A stretch of 64,000 nt of DNA from an uncultured Chryseobacterium sp. (GTDB lineage: Bacteria; Bacteroidota; Bacteroidia; Flavobacteriales; Weeksellaceae). The notes under the pieces were generated by a model. It was not told the DNA's origin. It saw nothing but the letters and a program-made list of their open reading frames with translations, and did no database searches. Positions 9,047-17,302 of the stretch are shown here, in pieces. The stretch is from positions 1 through 64,000 of the forward strand of contig CAJYGB010000029.1 of NCBI GenBank assembly GCA_913774355.1, read 5' to 3'. The position numbers and the translations under genes were made by a program. Positions within the stretch are counted from its first letter, which is position 1. Each line of letters opens with the position of its first letter.

Positions 9047-9862
9047 ATGAAGTTAAGACTACTTTTAGGAGGTTTAATGCTTACGGCTGCAGCGAATGCA
9101 CAGGTAGCGACGATTAATGAAAATTTCAACAACTTTACGGCAGGGAATACTACGTTCCCGCAAGGAGGCTGGTCTGCCGTTGTAGCTTCTCCCACTTCTA
9201 CCCCACCACCCGTTTCCCCGAGAATGATTATAGCGGCTGATACCAATGATGCCAATAATAAAATGGTGCAGTCGTATGCCGGAAACAACGTTTCTACGCC
9301 ATCTTATCTGATTACACCACAAATCGCAGCGCCAAGCGGTGATAAAACCTTAATCTTCCAGGCTATGCTGGTTTCACCGTCACCCGGTCCGGGAACCATC
9401 CAGATCGGTCTGGCTTCCAGTGCGACGGATATGAGCAGCTTTACGGCCGTAGGGAATCCGGTGACGCTGTCGGCGGTGGGCACCGTGCAGAATATCAGCG
9501 TTAACATTCCTGCTTCCGCTTTACAGTATATCGTATTCAGATTTACCCCTTCCACGAGCCATGTTGCCGTACAGATCGATAACGTGGTGTACAATAATTC
9601 TTCCAGTCTTGCCGTTTCCCAACAGGTAAAATCAAAACAAGACGTCCGGTTTGCGGTGAATGCCGACAACACCGCTCTGGAATTTATTACTAAAAAAGAA
9701 CCGAAAAGAATTCACATCTATTCTGCGGGAGGGCAGCAGGTTGCCGCCGGAAAGGTATCCGGAAGATCATTTGATATCAGCAGCCTTCAGACCGGCGTTT
9801 ATTACATCCTGATCGAAACGGTGGAAGGTGAAATAGTACAATCAAAGTTCATTAAGAAATAG
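9047..9862 (+). CDS. T9SS-secreted protein, choice-of-anchor-like domain, iron-locus associated
   Basis: 271 residues. A signal peptide ends at AAANAQ. A beta-rich middle opens with INENFNNFTAG and PQGGWSAV and ends with VAVQIDNVVYNN, resembling the choice-of-anchor/MAM-like jelly-roll domains of secreted Bacteroidota proteins. The last ~70 residues (from about LEFITKKEP, with IHIYSAGGQQV, SLQTGVYYILIE and a KFIKK end) form a T9SS type A sorting domain. No catalytic motif is visible. It is transcribed divergently from hmuR behind the shared operator, so iron- or heme-responsive expression is likely; an accessory binding role is inference. Confidence 0.75.
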   Translation: MKLRLLLGGLMLTAAANAQVATINENFNNFTAGNTTFPQGGWSAVVASPTSTPPPVSPRMIIAADTNDANNKMVQSYAGNNVSTPSYLITPQIAAPSGDKTLIFQAMLVSPSPGPGTIQIGLASSATDMSSFTAVGNPVTLSAVGTVQNISVNIPASALQYIVFRFTPSTSHVAVQIDNVVYNNSSSLAVSQQVKSKQDVRFAVNADNTALEFITKKEPKRIHIYSAGGQQVAAGKVSGRSFDISSLQTGVYYILIETVEGEIVQSKFIKK

Positions 9863-10232
9863 ATTTATTAAACCCCTTTTTACCCTAAACCAATGTATGG
9901 ATTTCATAGATCAGTTTTTTTATTTTTACAGATTTTTCAATCTGGATTTCTTTTAATCTTAAAAAATGTTGATTGAGCTGCTCCCGGAAAAATCAAAAGT
10001 TTAAAGTTCAGTTTTGTCTTCACAGCGGATCAATATCCGTGTAGCAAGATTATCCGATATTTAAGAACATCGAAAGAAGAAGTTTCCAGTATTCGCTCCA
10101 TATTATAAACATAAAGCTTACCTTTTAAATTTTAAAAAAACCAATAAATAAAATTTAATAAAGTGCTAAATAGCGTATTAAAGGACTTTCACATAAAAAC
10201 CAATCTTAAAACATGATAAATATTATTTTATC

Positions 10233-10284
10233 TATTTAGAATAATTAAAAATAATTATTTAGTTTTGTAGAATAATTCTAAATA
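10233..10284. promoter_or_regulatory. Second copy of the iron/heme operator
   Basis: TATTTAGAAT (10233-10242) and ATTCTAAATA (10275-10284) form a 10-bp inverted repeat across 32 bp, matching the arrangement at 8986-9039. The right arm is also part of a tight palindrome TAGAAT-A-ATTCTA (10268-10280) placed over the expected transcription start. This arrangement favours repression. Confidence 0.6.
10260..10267 (+). promoter_or_regulatory. -7 element (TAGTTTTG)
   Basis: A perfect TAnnTTTG between the two operator arms, 36 nt before the ATG at 10304. Confidence 0.65.
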
Positions 10285-10303
10285 ATAAATTTAATTATAT
10301 CGT

Positions 10304-11611
10304 ATGAAAACAAAGTTATTTTTTGCGACCATGCTCGCTCTTGGGGTACAGCAGACGGTACTTTCCCAAACAGATCCCAATGGATATACTACAGTCAACA
10401 TGTCGATGGGATCAGGCTACCAGAACCGGGTGTTTTTTGACCTGAGTGCAAATTCCATAGTTTCCCAACCTGCCAATACCTGGGACATCGCTTTTTACAG
10501 GAATTCGAGCATGAGTTTCGGAACACGGATCAACGATGCGCAGAATATCGAAGTGTACCAGGCTTCAAATAATCCGAACGACTGGAACAGCATTACCACC
10601 AATAGTGTTGCCGGCTATGGATCACCATTGTACAACCCTGATAACACAACGACCATCCAGAAAGGAGCTTTCGAGCTGGGAACTGCCACCTACGGCTGGG
10701 GAGAATACAACCCGGGAAATCACCACATCGAAGGAAAAGTGATCTTCATCCTGAAATATGTTTCTACAAATACTTATTATAAGTTTATGATCGACGATTA
10801 TTTCGGAGGGTATACTTTTAAATATGCCAAATGGAATACCGCCACTTCGTCATGGGATGCTACAACTTCCAAAACCATCGGCAATGGGACCGACGATGCC
10901 TATTTCAATTATTTTTCGTTTGCCACAGGAGATAAAGTAACCGGTCTTGAACCGTCCAAAGCAAACTGGGACTTTATGTTTACAAGATACTGGACCGATT
11001 ATCCGTACACCGATCCCAACACAGGACAACCTGCCACAATGAAGTACAGAATGGCGGGTGTGATCCAGAATACGAATATCACCGTGGCAAAGGTACAGCC
11101 TGAGACACAGTCTACTGCTACGTCTTCCGTACCGGCTTCCACAGCGTTCTCCAACAATATTACGGCTATCGGCCACAGCTGGAAGCCGACCCAGGGAGTA
11201 TACAACGATGTGGTCTATTACATCAAGCAGGGCTCCGAATATTACCGGATGTATTTCATTTCCAATGAAGGATCCTCTACCGGAAACATGTATTTCAAAT
11301 ACAAAAACATCACCTCAACGTTAGGAACCACGGACATTGCCGCGAAAAAGGCATCTTTCGGAATTTATCCTAATCCGACGACTGCAGACAAACAGGTTAC
11401 GGTTTTGTTAGACGTAAAAGAAAAAGCAAACAGCAAAGGCCAGGTTGAAGTCTATGACCTGTCCGGTAAAAGAGTGTATTCTGCTGAACTCACGAACCAA
11501 ACCGGATTCTACAAGCAGGACCTGAATCTTTCCCATCTTTCTTCAGGAAGTTACCTAGTAAAGATCACTTTCGGCGGAAAAACGGAAACCAAAAAGCTGA
11601 TCGTGAAATAA
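10304..11611 (+). CDS. T9SS-secreted HmuY-like protein (putative secreted hemophore)
   Basis: 435 residues. The signal peptide ends near VLSQ. The body follows the neighbouring HmuY lipoprotein: FFDLSAN (44-50) and WDIAFY (60-65) match its WFDLSEN/WDLAFY; GYTFKYAKW matches GYKIKYAEL; WDFMF (222-226) matches WDLCF; and AIGHSWKP...YYIKQGSEYYRMYF matches IIGANWRNP...YIIKDATGYYFKLRF. Instead of a lipobox it has a C-terminal T9SS type A domain from about residue 351 (YPNP at 355-358, VEVYDLSGKRVYS, SSGSYLVKI). It should therefore be exported by T9SS and either anchored on the surface or released. Heme binding is inferred from homology and from the shared operator. His140-His141 (GNHHIEG) is a visible candidate ligand pair but is unproven. 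Confidence 0.75.
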   Translation: MKTKLFFATMLALGVQQTVLSQTDPNGYTTVNMSMGSGYQNRVFFDLSANSIVSQPANTWDIAFYRNSSMSFGTRINDAQNIEVYQASNNPNDWNSITTNSVAGYGSPLYNPDNTTTIQKGAFELGTATYGWGEYNPGNHHIEGKVIFILKYVSTNTYYKFMIDDYFGGYTFKYAKWNTATSSWDATTSKTIGNGTDDAYFNYFSFATGDKVTGLEPSKANWDFMFTRYWTDYPYTDPNTGQPATMKYRMAGVIQNTNITVAKVQPETQSTATSSVPASTAFSNNITAIGHSWKPTQGVYNDVVYYIKQGSEYYRMYFISNEGSSTGNMYFKYKNITSTLGTTDIAAKKASFGIYPNPTTADKQVTVLLDVKEKANSKGQVEVYDLSGKRVYSAELTNQTGFYKQDLNLSHLSSGSYLVKITFGGKTETKKLIVK

Positions 11612-11964
11612 GTTAATGGTTAATGGTTAATAGTTAATTTACTAATTATAATTTAAAATTGATTATTCACCTTTAAAATAATACTTTCTATTTTTTCTAA
11701 GAAGGGAGTTGTCCAAATTTTGGGCAGCTTCTTTTTTTTGTATAAGGAAGAACGCCCCCAAAATTACGTAGCAGCAGAACCTGTGAATTGACGAATTCAT
11801 TGGTGGTTCATGGCTATCATCCAGTTTGTTCTGGAATTAGAATGATTATCTTTGATCTATTCTATGGCCTGAAAAATTTAATCAAGTAAGGTGTAACAAA
11901 CCGGATTACGCTACAGGTTATTTGGAAGTCATCTGCCGCATTAACTAACTTATCAAAATTTAAA
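11612..11964. other. 353-bp intergenic region
   Basis: It begins with a short tandem GTTAATG-type repeat, then the terminator at 11699-11739. The rest is non-coding. A single GTGTAAC half-site (about 11889) occurs ~70 bp before the Crp/Fnr gene but lacks a good partner. Confidence 0.4.
11699..11739 (+). terminator. Terminator after the secreted HmuY-like gene
   Basis: AAGAAG pairs with CTTCTT, and the inner TTGTCC pairs with GGGCAG (G-U allowed) around an AAATTTT loop. A run of eight T follows. Confidence 0.7.
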
Positions 11965-12534
11965 ATGTACAGTCAATTAAAAAAATATATCAAAACCCGA
12001 ACAGAAATTGACGATAAGACACTTTCTTATATCTGCTCGTATTTTCAATTAAAAAAAACCAAACGAAACGAACTTCTGCTGAAAGAAGGTGAGATCTGCA
12101 AGCATTATTATTTTGTAAATAAAGGATGTACAAGGCTTTTCAGCATTGCTGACGATGGAGAAGAAAGCACAAGGTATTTTCATTTTGAAGAGGCCTTCGG
12201 AACTGCGTTATCAAGCTTCATTAATCAAAGACCTGCTTTCGAATTTATGCAGACCATCGAGCCTTCGGAATTATTGGTGATTAACCGCGACGATTATTTT
12301 CATCTGGTAGATACCGTGCCACAGTTCAGTTTTATTTACCGGCAGATTCTGGAATCGGCCTATATCAAATCCCAGGAACGGATCTATTGTTTTCAGAAGT
12401 TAGAGGCCATAGAAAAAGTCCGTTGGGTTTTAACCAATCAGTCAAAATTACTGACCAGACTTTCGAACAAAATGGTCGCCTCTTATCTGGGCCTGACTCC
12501 TCCAACGTTAAGCAGATTAAAATCAAAGCTCTGA
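11965..12534 (+). CDS. Crp/Fnr-family transcriptional regulator
   Basis: 189 residues. The N-terminal cyclic-nucleotide-binding-like domain (ELLLKEGEICKHYYFVNKGCTRLF-type opening) is followed by a long dimer helix and a short C-terminal winged helix (NKMVASYLGLTPPTLSRLKSKL region). No Cys cluster for an Fe-S centre is visible, so it is not a classic FNR oxygen sensor. The next gene, 79 bp downstream and same strand, encodes an NmrA-type oxidoreductase; regulator and target are often adjacent in this family, but that link is inference. Confidence 0.85.
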   Translation: MYSQLKKYIKTRTEIDDKTLSYICSYFQLKKTKRNELLLKEGEICKHYYFVNKGCTRLFSIADDGEESTRYFHFEEAFGTALSSFINQRPAFEFMQTIEPSELLVINRDDYFHLVDTVPQFSFIYRQILESAYIKSQERIYCFQKLEAIEKVRWVLTNQSKLLTRLSNKMVASYLGLTPPTLSRLKSKL

Positions 12535-12575
12535 AAACGTTAATCTAAGACAACGTTTATAAAAAATAGGCTCAT

Positions 12576-12583
12576 CATCTTTG
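12576..12583 (+). promoter_or_regulatory. Possible -7 element (CATCTTTG)
   Basis: One mismatch to TAnnTTTG, 30 nt before the start of the NmrA-type gene. It suggests a separate promoter behind the Crp/Fnr gene. Confidence 0.4.
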
Positions 12584-12613
12584 TACTTCATTAAACAATA
12601 AAAAAGTTCAATT

Positions 12614-13492
12614 ATGATTTTGGTAACGACGCCGACAGGCAATACGGGTTCGCTGATTCTTCAACAGTTGGTAGAGCAAGGACAACAGGTTAAAATTTTT
12701 GTCAGGGATCCTGAAAAAATACCGGCCGCTATTTTAGAAAAAGTGGAAGTTGCCACAGGCTCTTTACTGAACGAACATGCTTTTACAGAGGCCCTGCAAG
12801 GTTGTAAAACGGTTTATTTCTGTGTACCACAGAGCAACAACCAGAAAGATGTAAATGCCTATTACGAAGAATTTGCAAAAGTAGCTTCCAAAGCCATTAA
12901 AAATGCCGGGACAAAAAGGGTGGTTTATCTGTCCGGCGGCGGCAAAGGAAGTCATCTGCAGGCAGGTCTGATAACGGCACTTCACCAGAGCGAAGATATC
13001 ATCAGCCGATCAGGCGCATCTGTAAGAGCACTACGCTGCCCGGTATTTTTTGAAACGCTTCTGTATCAAAAGAATTCTCTAAAAGAAACGGGAACTTTCT
13101 CTTTACCCATGGACGGAAATTATAAATTTCCACAAATTGCCGTTAAAGACATCGCTTCTAAAGCTGTAGAATTTCTGGCGGATCAGAGCTGGACAGGGGT
13201 TCAAGGGTTTGCAGTTCATGGTCCAGAAGAACTGACTTATCATGAGATCGCATCACAATTGAGCGAATTAACAGGAAAGACTATTCGATTTCAGCAGGTT
13301 TCAGGAGAGGATTATATAAAGACGCTCTTGGAAAAGCATCATACAAGCGAAGCATTTGCCAACGCTCTGACAGATATGCTGACGGCAATCGGCAACGGCT
13401 TACATGACACCGAACTGAAAACAGAAACTTCTTTAAAACCAACCACCATTAAAGAGTGGATGAATGAAAATCTGGTTCCTGAACTAAAGTAA
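12614..13492 (+). CDS. NmrA/QOR2-type NAD(P)-binding oxidoreductase
   Basis: 292 residues. The opening MILVTTPTGNTGSLIL is the Rossmann glycine motif of the NmrA/atypical SDR group, and NAGTKRVVYLSGGGKGSH follows at the usual place. There is no YxxxK catalytic pair in canonical spacing, so it may be a redox-sensing or NADPH:quinone-type reductase of the QorB class. The C-terminal half (ELTYHEIASQLSELTGK) matches the substrate-binding lobe of this group. Substrate unknown. Confidence 0.8.
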   Translation: MILVTTPTGNTGSLILQQLVEQGQQVKIFVRDPEKIPAAILEKVEVATGSLLNEHAFTEALQGCKTVYFCVPQSNNQKDVNAYYEEFAKVASKAIKNAGTKRVVYLSGGGKGSHLQAGLITALHQSEDIISRSGASVRALRCPVFFETLLYQKNSLKETGTFSLPMDGNYKFPQIAVKDIASKAVEFLADQSWTGVQGFAVHGPEELTYHEIASQLSELTGKTIRFQQVSGEDYIKTLLEKHHTSEAFANALTDMLTAIGNGLHDTELKTETSLKPTTIKEWMNENLVPELK

Positions 13493-13669
13493 AACCAGAC
13501 AATGTTATAAACGCTGATAAGATAAATGGAAACAAGGGTTTTGCGATAATGGAGCATCTGTTCAATCTGAACATTTTAGTTGAATACTTCACCATTGCAA
13601 AACCCTTAATATTACAATGCCTAACCTAAAAATAGTAATCTTTCAGGACAAGCATATGTTATTCCTCAA

Positions 13670-13960
13670 TTACAGCGTTTTAAATCCTTTGTAAACCATT
13701 GTTGAGCTTTCCAGCATTTTGGAAACGTCCCTTCTGAAATCCAGCAGATGGTCCTGCCCGTTGTGGCGGTTCAGGTGGTCCTCGCTTTCCCATAATTCCA
13801 CCATGAAAAACGTTCCTTTGTTGTCTTTGTCTTCGATGAGGTCATACTGAAGGCAGCCTTCTTCCTTGCGGGTTTCCCGAACCAAAATCTGAAACAGCTC
13901 TACCGCTTCCATCAGGTAATTTTCATTAAATTTAAAAACAGCCACTACATGTATATTCAT
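13670..13960 (-). CDS. Antibiotic biosynthesis monooxygenase (ABM) domain protein
   Basis: 96 residues, a complete single ABM domain: an opening strand IHVVAVFKF, the helix with ETRKEEGCLQYDLIED, then FFMVELWESEDHLNRHNGQDHL. Such dimeric ferredoxin-like proteins include quinol monooxygenases (YgiN), heme-degrading IsdG-like enzymes and proteins of unknown role. The His in SEDHLNRHNGQDH is at the position usual for the family. The IsdG heme-site residues cannot be confirmed, so a link to the heme locus is not claimed. It stands alone, convergent with the NmrA gene. Confidence 0.8.
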   Translation of the reverse strand: MNIHVVAVFKFNENYLMEAVELFQILVRETRKEEGCLQYDLIEDKDNKGTFFMVELWESEDHLNRHNGQDHLLDFRRDVSKMLESSTMVYKGFKTL

Positions 13961-14052
13961 TGTTAATTTTTTAGCGGTGTAAATGTAGAATATTTTCAGG
14001 CCCGAAAAGATATTCCGGAACTTTATTTTTCAACATTTCATGGAATTTGCTC

Positions 14053-14937
14053 CTAAAAAACTGATTTATAAATGGTAATGGAACTCATGATGATGACCAA
14101 GGTTCCGATCACCACAAACATGCTTTTCACCGGAAGTTTTGCCGTCAGCATGGCAGAAAAAGGAGCCGTGACGATACCGCCGATCAGCAGGCCCAGAATG
14201 ATGTTCCAGTGCTGGATGCCCAATGTGAAAATAAAGGTAATGGCTGCCGTAAGGGTTAAAATAAATTTGGCTACCGTAGAACTTCCCACAGCAAACCGCG
14301 GCGTAAAGGAATTTTTTATCAAAGTTCCGGTAACCAGAGGCCCCCAGCCACCGCCGGCAAAAGAATCAATAAACCCACCGATCAGCCCGAGCTTGGTGAG
14401 ATTGGTTTTCCTTTTGAGTTTTTTATCCTGCTTTTCCTTAAAGGCATTCGATAAGATCTGAATTCCCAGGTATAACGTATAAAACGAAATGATTGTTTTG
14501 GTAATTTTCGAGTAATATTCCCCGAGATAAGTGAGGGAAACCGCCCCGATAATGGCTCCGACCACTGCCGGAATAGCCATTCTTCTAACCAGGTTCTTGC
14601 TTACATTTTTCAGTTTGATATGGCTGATGCTTCCGGCCGCCGTGGTAAAGCTCTCCGCCGAATGAATGCTGGCACTTACCGCATGCGGAGGGATTCCTAT
14701 AAATAAAAGCGTGGTGGTGCAGATTACCCCGTAGCCCATACCCATCGATCCGGCAACCATTTCCGCCAGAAACCCTACCAGAAGCATCCAGTAGAAAATA
14801 TAGTTATCCTTTGCCAAAACGGTCAGCAGCTCGTTGAGGTAGCCCGCTTCATACATTGAAAAAACAACGATCAGCAGGACTGCAACCGTGGCAAAAAACA
14901 CATTCAGCCGAAGCTGGATTTTCCTCGAGATGACCAT
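14053..14937 (-). CDS. TSUP-family (TauE/SafE) membrane permease, sulfate/sulfite transport
   Basis: 294 residues with about eight hydrophobic segments. The two TSUP half-motifs are visible: AEMVAGSMGMGYGVICTT near the first third and GGFIDSFAGGGWGPLVTG in the second half. It is the last gene after cysN (50 bp apart) on the same strand, so uptake of sulfate or efflux of sulfite for the assimilation pathway is the natural guess. No other sulfate transporter is seen in the window. Confidence 0.85.
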   Translation of the reverse strand: MVISRKIQLRLNVFFATVAVLLIVVFSMYEAGYLNELLTVLAKDNYIFYWMLLVGFLAEMVAGSMGMGYGVICTTTLLFIGIPPHAVSASIHSAESFTTAAGSISHIKLKNVSKNLVRRMAIPAVVGAIIGAVSLTYLGEYYSKITKTIISFYTLYLGIQILSNAFKEKQDKKLKRKTNLTKLGLIGGFIDSFAGGGWGPLVTGTLIKNSFTPRFAVGSSTVAKFILTLTAAITFIFTLGIQHWNIILGLLIGGIVTAPFSAMLTAKLPVKSMFVVIGTLVIIMSSITIYKSVF

Positions 14938-14987
14938 TTTTACTTAATTTTTTAGATTGCAGAAATTTAATCAACGATCCTTTGAGA

Positions 14988-16226
14988 TTATAACATCATC
15001 ACCGCGCCCACCGTTGAGTTGCTGGTTTCATCCACCAATATGGCGTTGCCTGTGGATCTGCTGTCTTCAAAACGGTCAAAGACCAGCGGTGACGCGGTTT
15101 TCAGCCGGACTTTTACCACTTCGTTCAGCTTTACGCTTTCGGAAACGGGTATTTTTTCCAGGGTATTGACATCAATTTTATAGTCGATTTCTTTGACGAT
15201 GGTTTTCAGGAGCCTGCTTTTATGCTGGATGAAATATTTGTTTCCTTCATTCAACTCTTTTTTATCGAGCCAGCAAACAATGGCTTCTATTTCATTTTTA
15301 ACTTCCGGCAAGGCTTTGGTTTTTACGAGGAATTCGCCGCGGCTGATGTCGATATCGTCTTCCGTATGGATAACGGCCGGCTGATGGGCAAAGACAGCAT
15401 CCGTTTCTTTTCCGCCGGTTTCAATTTTTGAGATTCTGGTCCTGATGCTTTGAGGCAGAACGGTAATTTCATCTCCTTTTCGATAGATTCCTGAAATCAC
15501 TTCCCCGGCATATCCTCTGTAGTCATGGAGTTCATCCGTCTGCGGACGGATAACATACTGTACCTGGAATCTTGGGCTTTCAAAATCTTCAGCGTTTACC
15601 TCAACCGTTTCCAGAAAATCCAGCAGCGCGGGGCCTTCATACCAAAGCATATTTCCGGATCTTTCTACAATATTGTCTCCGTGAAAAGCGGAAATCGGAA
15701 AATACTGTACTTTTTCCAGTCCTAATTTATGGGCTACCAGTTGGTACTGGGCTTTGATATCGTCATAAATTTCCTCGGAATAGTCTACCAGATCCATTTT
15801 GTTTATGGCTACCACTACATTTTTCATTTTTAACAAAGAAGCGATGATGGAATGCCTTCTGGTCTGCTCGATCACCCCTTGTCTGGCATCAATGAGAATG
15901 ATGATGAGTTGTGAATTTGAAGCGCCGGTGATCATATTCCTGGTGTACTGGATATGTCCCGGTGCATCGGCAATAATGAACTTCCTTTTTGGGGTCGAAA
16001 AATAGCGGTAGGCTACATCAATCGTAATCCCCTGTTCCCTTTCGGCTCTCAGACCGTCCGTTAAAATGGCAAGGTCTACCCCGTTTTCATTCTTATTTTT
16101 CGATTGCTTTTCCAAGGCTTCCAGCTGGTCGATCAGTATATTTTTGCTGTCGTACAGAAGCCTTCCGATGAGGGTGCTTTTCCCGTCGTCCACGCTTCCT
16201 GCAGTTATAAATCTTAGTATGTCCAT
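14988..16226 (-). CDS. cysN: Sulfate adenylyltransferase subunit 1 (CysN GTPase)
   Basis: 412 residues. P-loop GSVDDGKSTL (residues 10-19), switch region GLRAEREQGITIDVAYRYF, DAPGH and NKMD identify the EF-Tu-like GTPase that drives ATP sulfurylase. It ends after the beta-barrel domains with no fused APS kinase (CysC), shorter than E. coli CysN (475). With CysD it makes adenosine 5'-phosphosulfate (APS) from sulfate and ATP. Confidence 0.93.
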   Translation of the reverse strand: MDILRFITAGSVDDGKSTLIGRLLYDSKNILIDQLEALEKQSKNKNENGVDLAILTDGLRAEREQGITIDVAYRYFSTPKRKFIIADAPGHIQYTRNMITGASNSQLIIILIDARQGVIEQTRRHSIIASLLKMKNVVVAINKMDLVDYSEEIYDDIKAQYQLVAHKLGLEKVQYFPISAFHGDNIVERSGNMLWYEGPALLDFLETVEVNAEDFESPRFQVQYVIRPQTDELHDYRGYAGEVISGIYRKGDEITVLPQSIRTRISKIETGGKETDAVFAHQPAVIHTEDDIDISRGEFLVKTKALPEVKNEIEAIVCWLDKKELNEGNKYFIQHKSRLLKTIVKEIDYKIDVNTLEKIPVSESVKLNEVVKVRLKTASPLVFDRFEDSRSTGNAILVDETSNSTVGAVMML

Positions 16227-16372
16227 TGTTTATGGGTAATAAGTAATGGGTACTGAGTAATTTTCAATCACCAATGCCTCATTATTTTGTTTAAATTTTT
16301 TAATTTATCCGAAGAATTTCAAATGATCCAATAAGCATGTGATATTACCAATTACTTATTGCCCATCACTCA
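16227..16372. other. cysD-cysN spacer with inverted AT-rich repeat
   Basis: The 146-bp spacer has related words at both ends in opposite orientation: GGGTAATAAGTAATGGG near 16235-16251 and ATTACTTATTGCCCATC near 16348-16364. In the minus-strand transcript they could pair and fold out the spacer between two co-operonic genes. No gene seen. Confidence 0.4.
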
Positions 16373-17281
16373 TCAAAAATAGCCTCCTTTTTTCCGGTCT
16401 TCCATTGCGGCTTCCGTTACTTTATCGTCGATACGGGTTTCGCCGCGCTCGGAGATCCTGGATGCTGTGATTTCGTTGATCACTTCGTCCAAATTTTCTG
16501 CAGAACTTTCTACCGCGGCTGTGCAGGTCATGTCGCCTACGGTCCGGTACCGGACTTTTTTAGTCATTACCGTATCATTTTCATCAATCTGAATAAAATC
16601 CGATACGGCAATCAGCTGTCCTTCATGCCCGATAACTTCGCGGTCATGGGCAAAATAAATCGATGGCAGCCGAATATTTTCTTTTCTGATGTAATTCCAG
16701 ACATCCAGCTCCGTCCAGTTTGAAATCGGGAACACCCGTACATTTTCGCCTTTGCTGATCCTGCCATTATAAATATTCCACAACTCAGGGCGCTGTAACT
16801 TCGGATCCCACTGTCCGAATTCGTCGCGGACTGAGAAAAAACGTTCTTTCGCCCTGGCCTTCTCTTCATCCCTTCTTGCACCTCCGATGCAGGCATCAAA
16901 CTGAAACTCTTCGATCGTATCCAGCAGCGTATGCGTCTGCAGCCAGTTCCGGGAAGCAAATTTACCTTTAGGTTCGGTCAGGTTTTTAGCTTTAATGGTA
17001 TCTTCCACTTTTCTCACAATGAGCCTGGCACCGATGCTTTCAGCAAGATCATCCCTGAACTGAAGGGCTTCCGGGAAGTTATGCCCCGTATCGATATGCA
17101 CCAGCGGAAACGGAATTTTCATCGGTGCAAAAGCTTTTTTTGCTAAATGAACCAAGGTAATAGAATCTTTTCCTCCACTGAACAGCAAAGCGGGCTTTTC
17201 AAACTGGGCCGCCACCTCACGCATAATGTAAATACTTTCGGCTTCCAGCTGTTCCAGGTAGTCTAATGTATATGTAGTCAT
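16373..17281 (-). CDS. cysD: Sulfate adenylyltransferase subunit 2 (CysD)
   Basis: 302 residues, the full family length. The ATP pyrophosphatase motif LLFSGGKDSITLVHLA lies near residue 32, followed by PLVHIDTGHNFPEAL and the arginine-rich CIGGARRDEEKARAKER. The C-terminus RKKGGYF is typical. It is the catalytic subunit that adenylylates sulfate, working with CysN. It lies 21 bp after cysH. Confidence 0.95.
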   Translation of the reverse strand: MTTYTLDYLEQLEAESIYIMREVAAQFEKPALLFSGGKDSITLVHLAKKAFAPMKIPFPLVHIDTGHNFPEALQFRDDLAESIGARLIVRKVEDTIKAKNLTEPKGKFASRNWLQTHTLLDTIEEFQFDACIGGARRDEEKARAKERFFSVRDEFGQWDPKLQRPELWNIYNGRISKGENVRVFPISNWTELDVWNYIRKENIRLPSIYFAHDREVIGHEGQLIAVSDFIQIDENDTVMTKKVRYRTVGDMTCTAAVESSAENLDEVINEITASRISERGETRIDDKVTEAAMEDRKKGGYF

Positions 17282-17302
17282 TTCAAGTTTAAATTGGTTG
17301 AA

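Larger units (their letters stand above)
9863..10303. other. 441-bp intergenic region
   Basis: No open frame of note. A weak hairpin CAGATT/AATCTG (9929-9944) followed by a T-rich stretch may end the upstream transcript. The right end carries the second copy of the AT-rich operator and a promoter. The middle appears featureless. Confidence 0.5.

Noticed and set aside
11886..11915. Crp/Fnr site before the 11965 regulator
   Set aside because: Only one half-site (GTGTAAC) is present; the partner arm is missing, unlike the 45-46 kb sites.
13670..13960. IsdG-type heme oxygenase for the heme locus
   Set aside because: The ABM fold fits, but heme-site residues cannot be confirmed, and it is 2 kb away in a separate unit.
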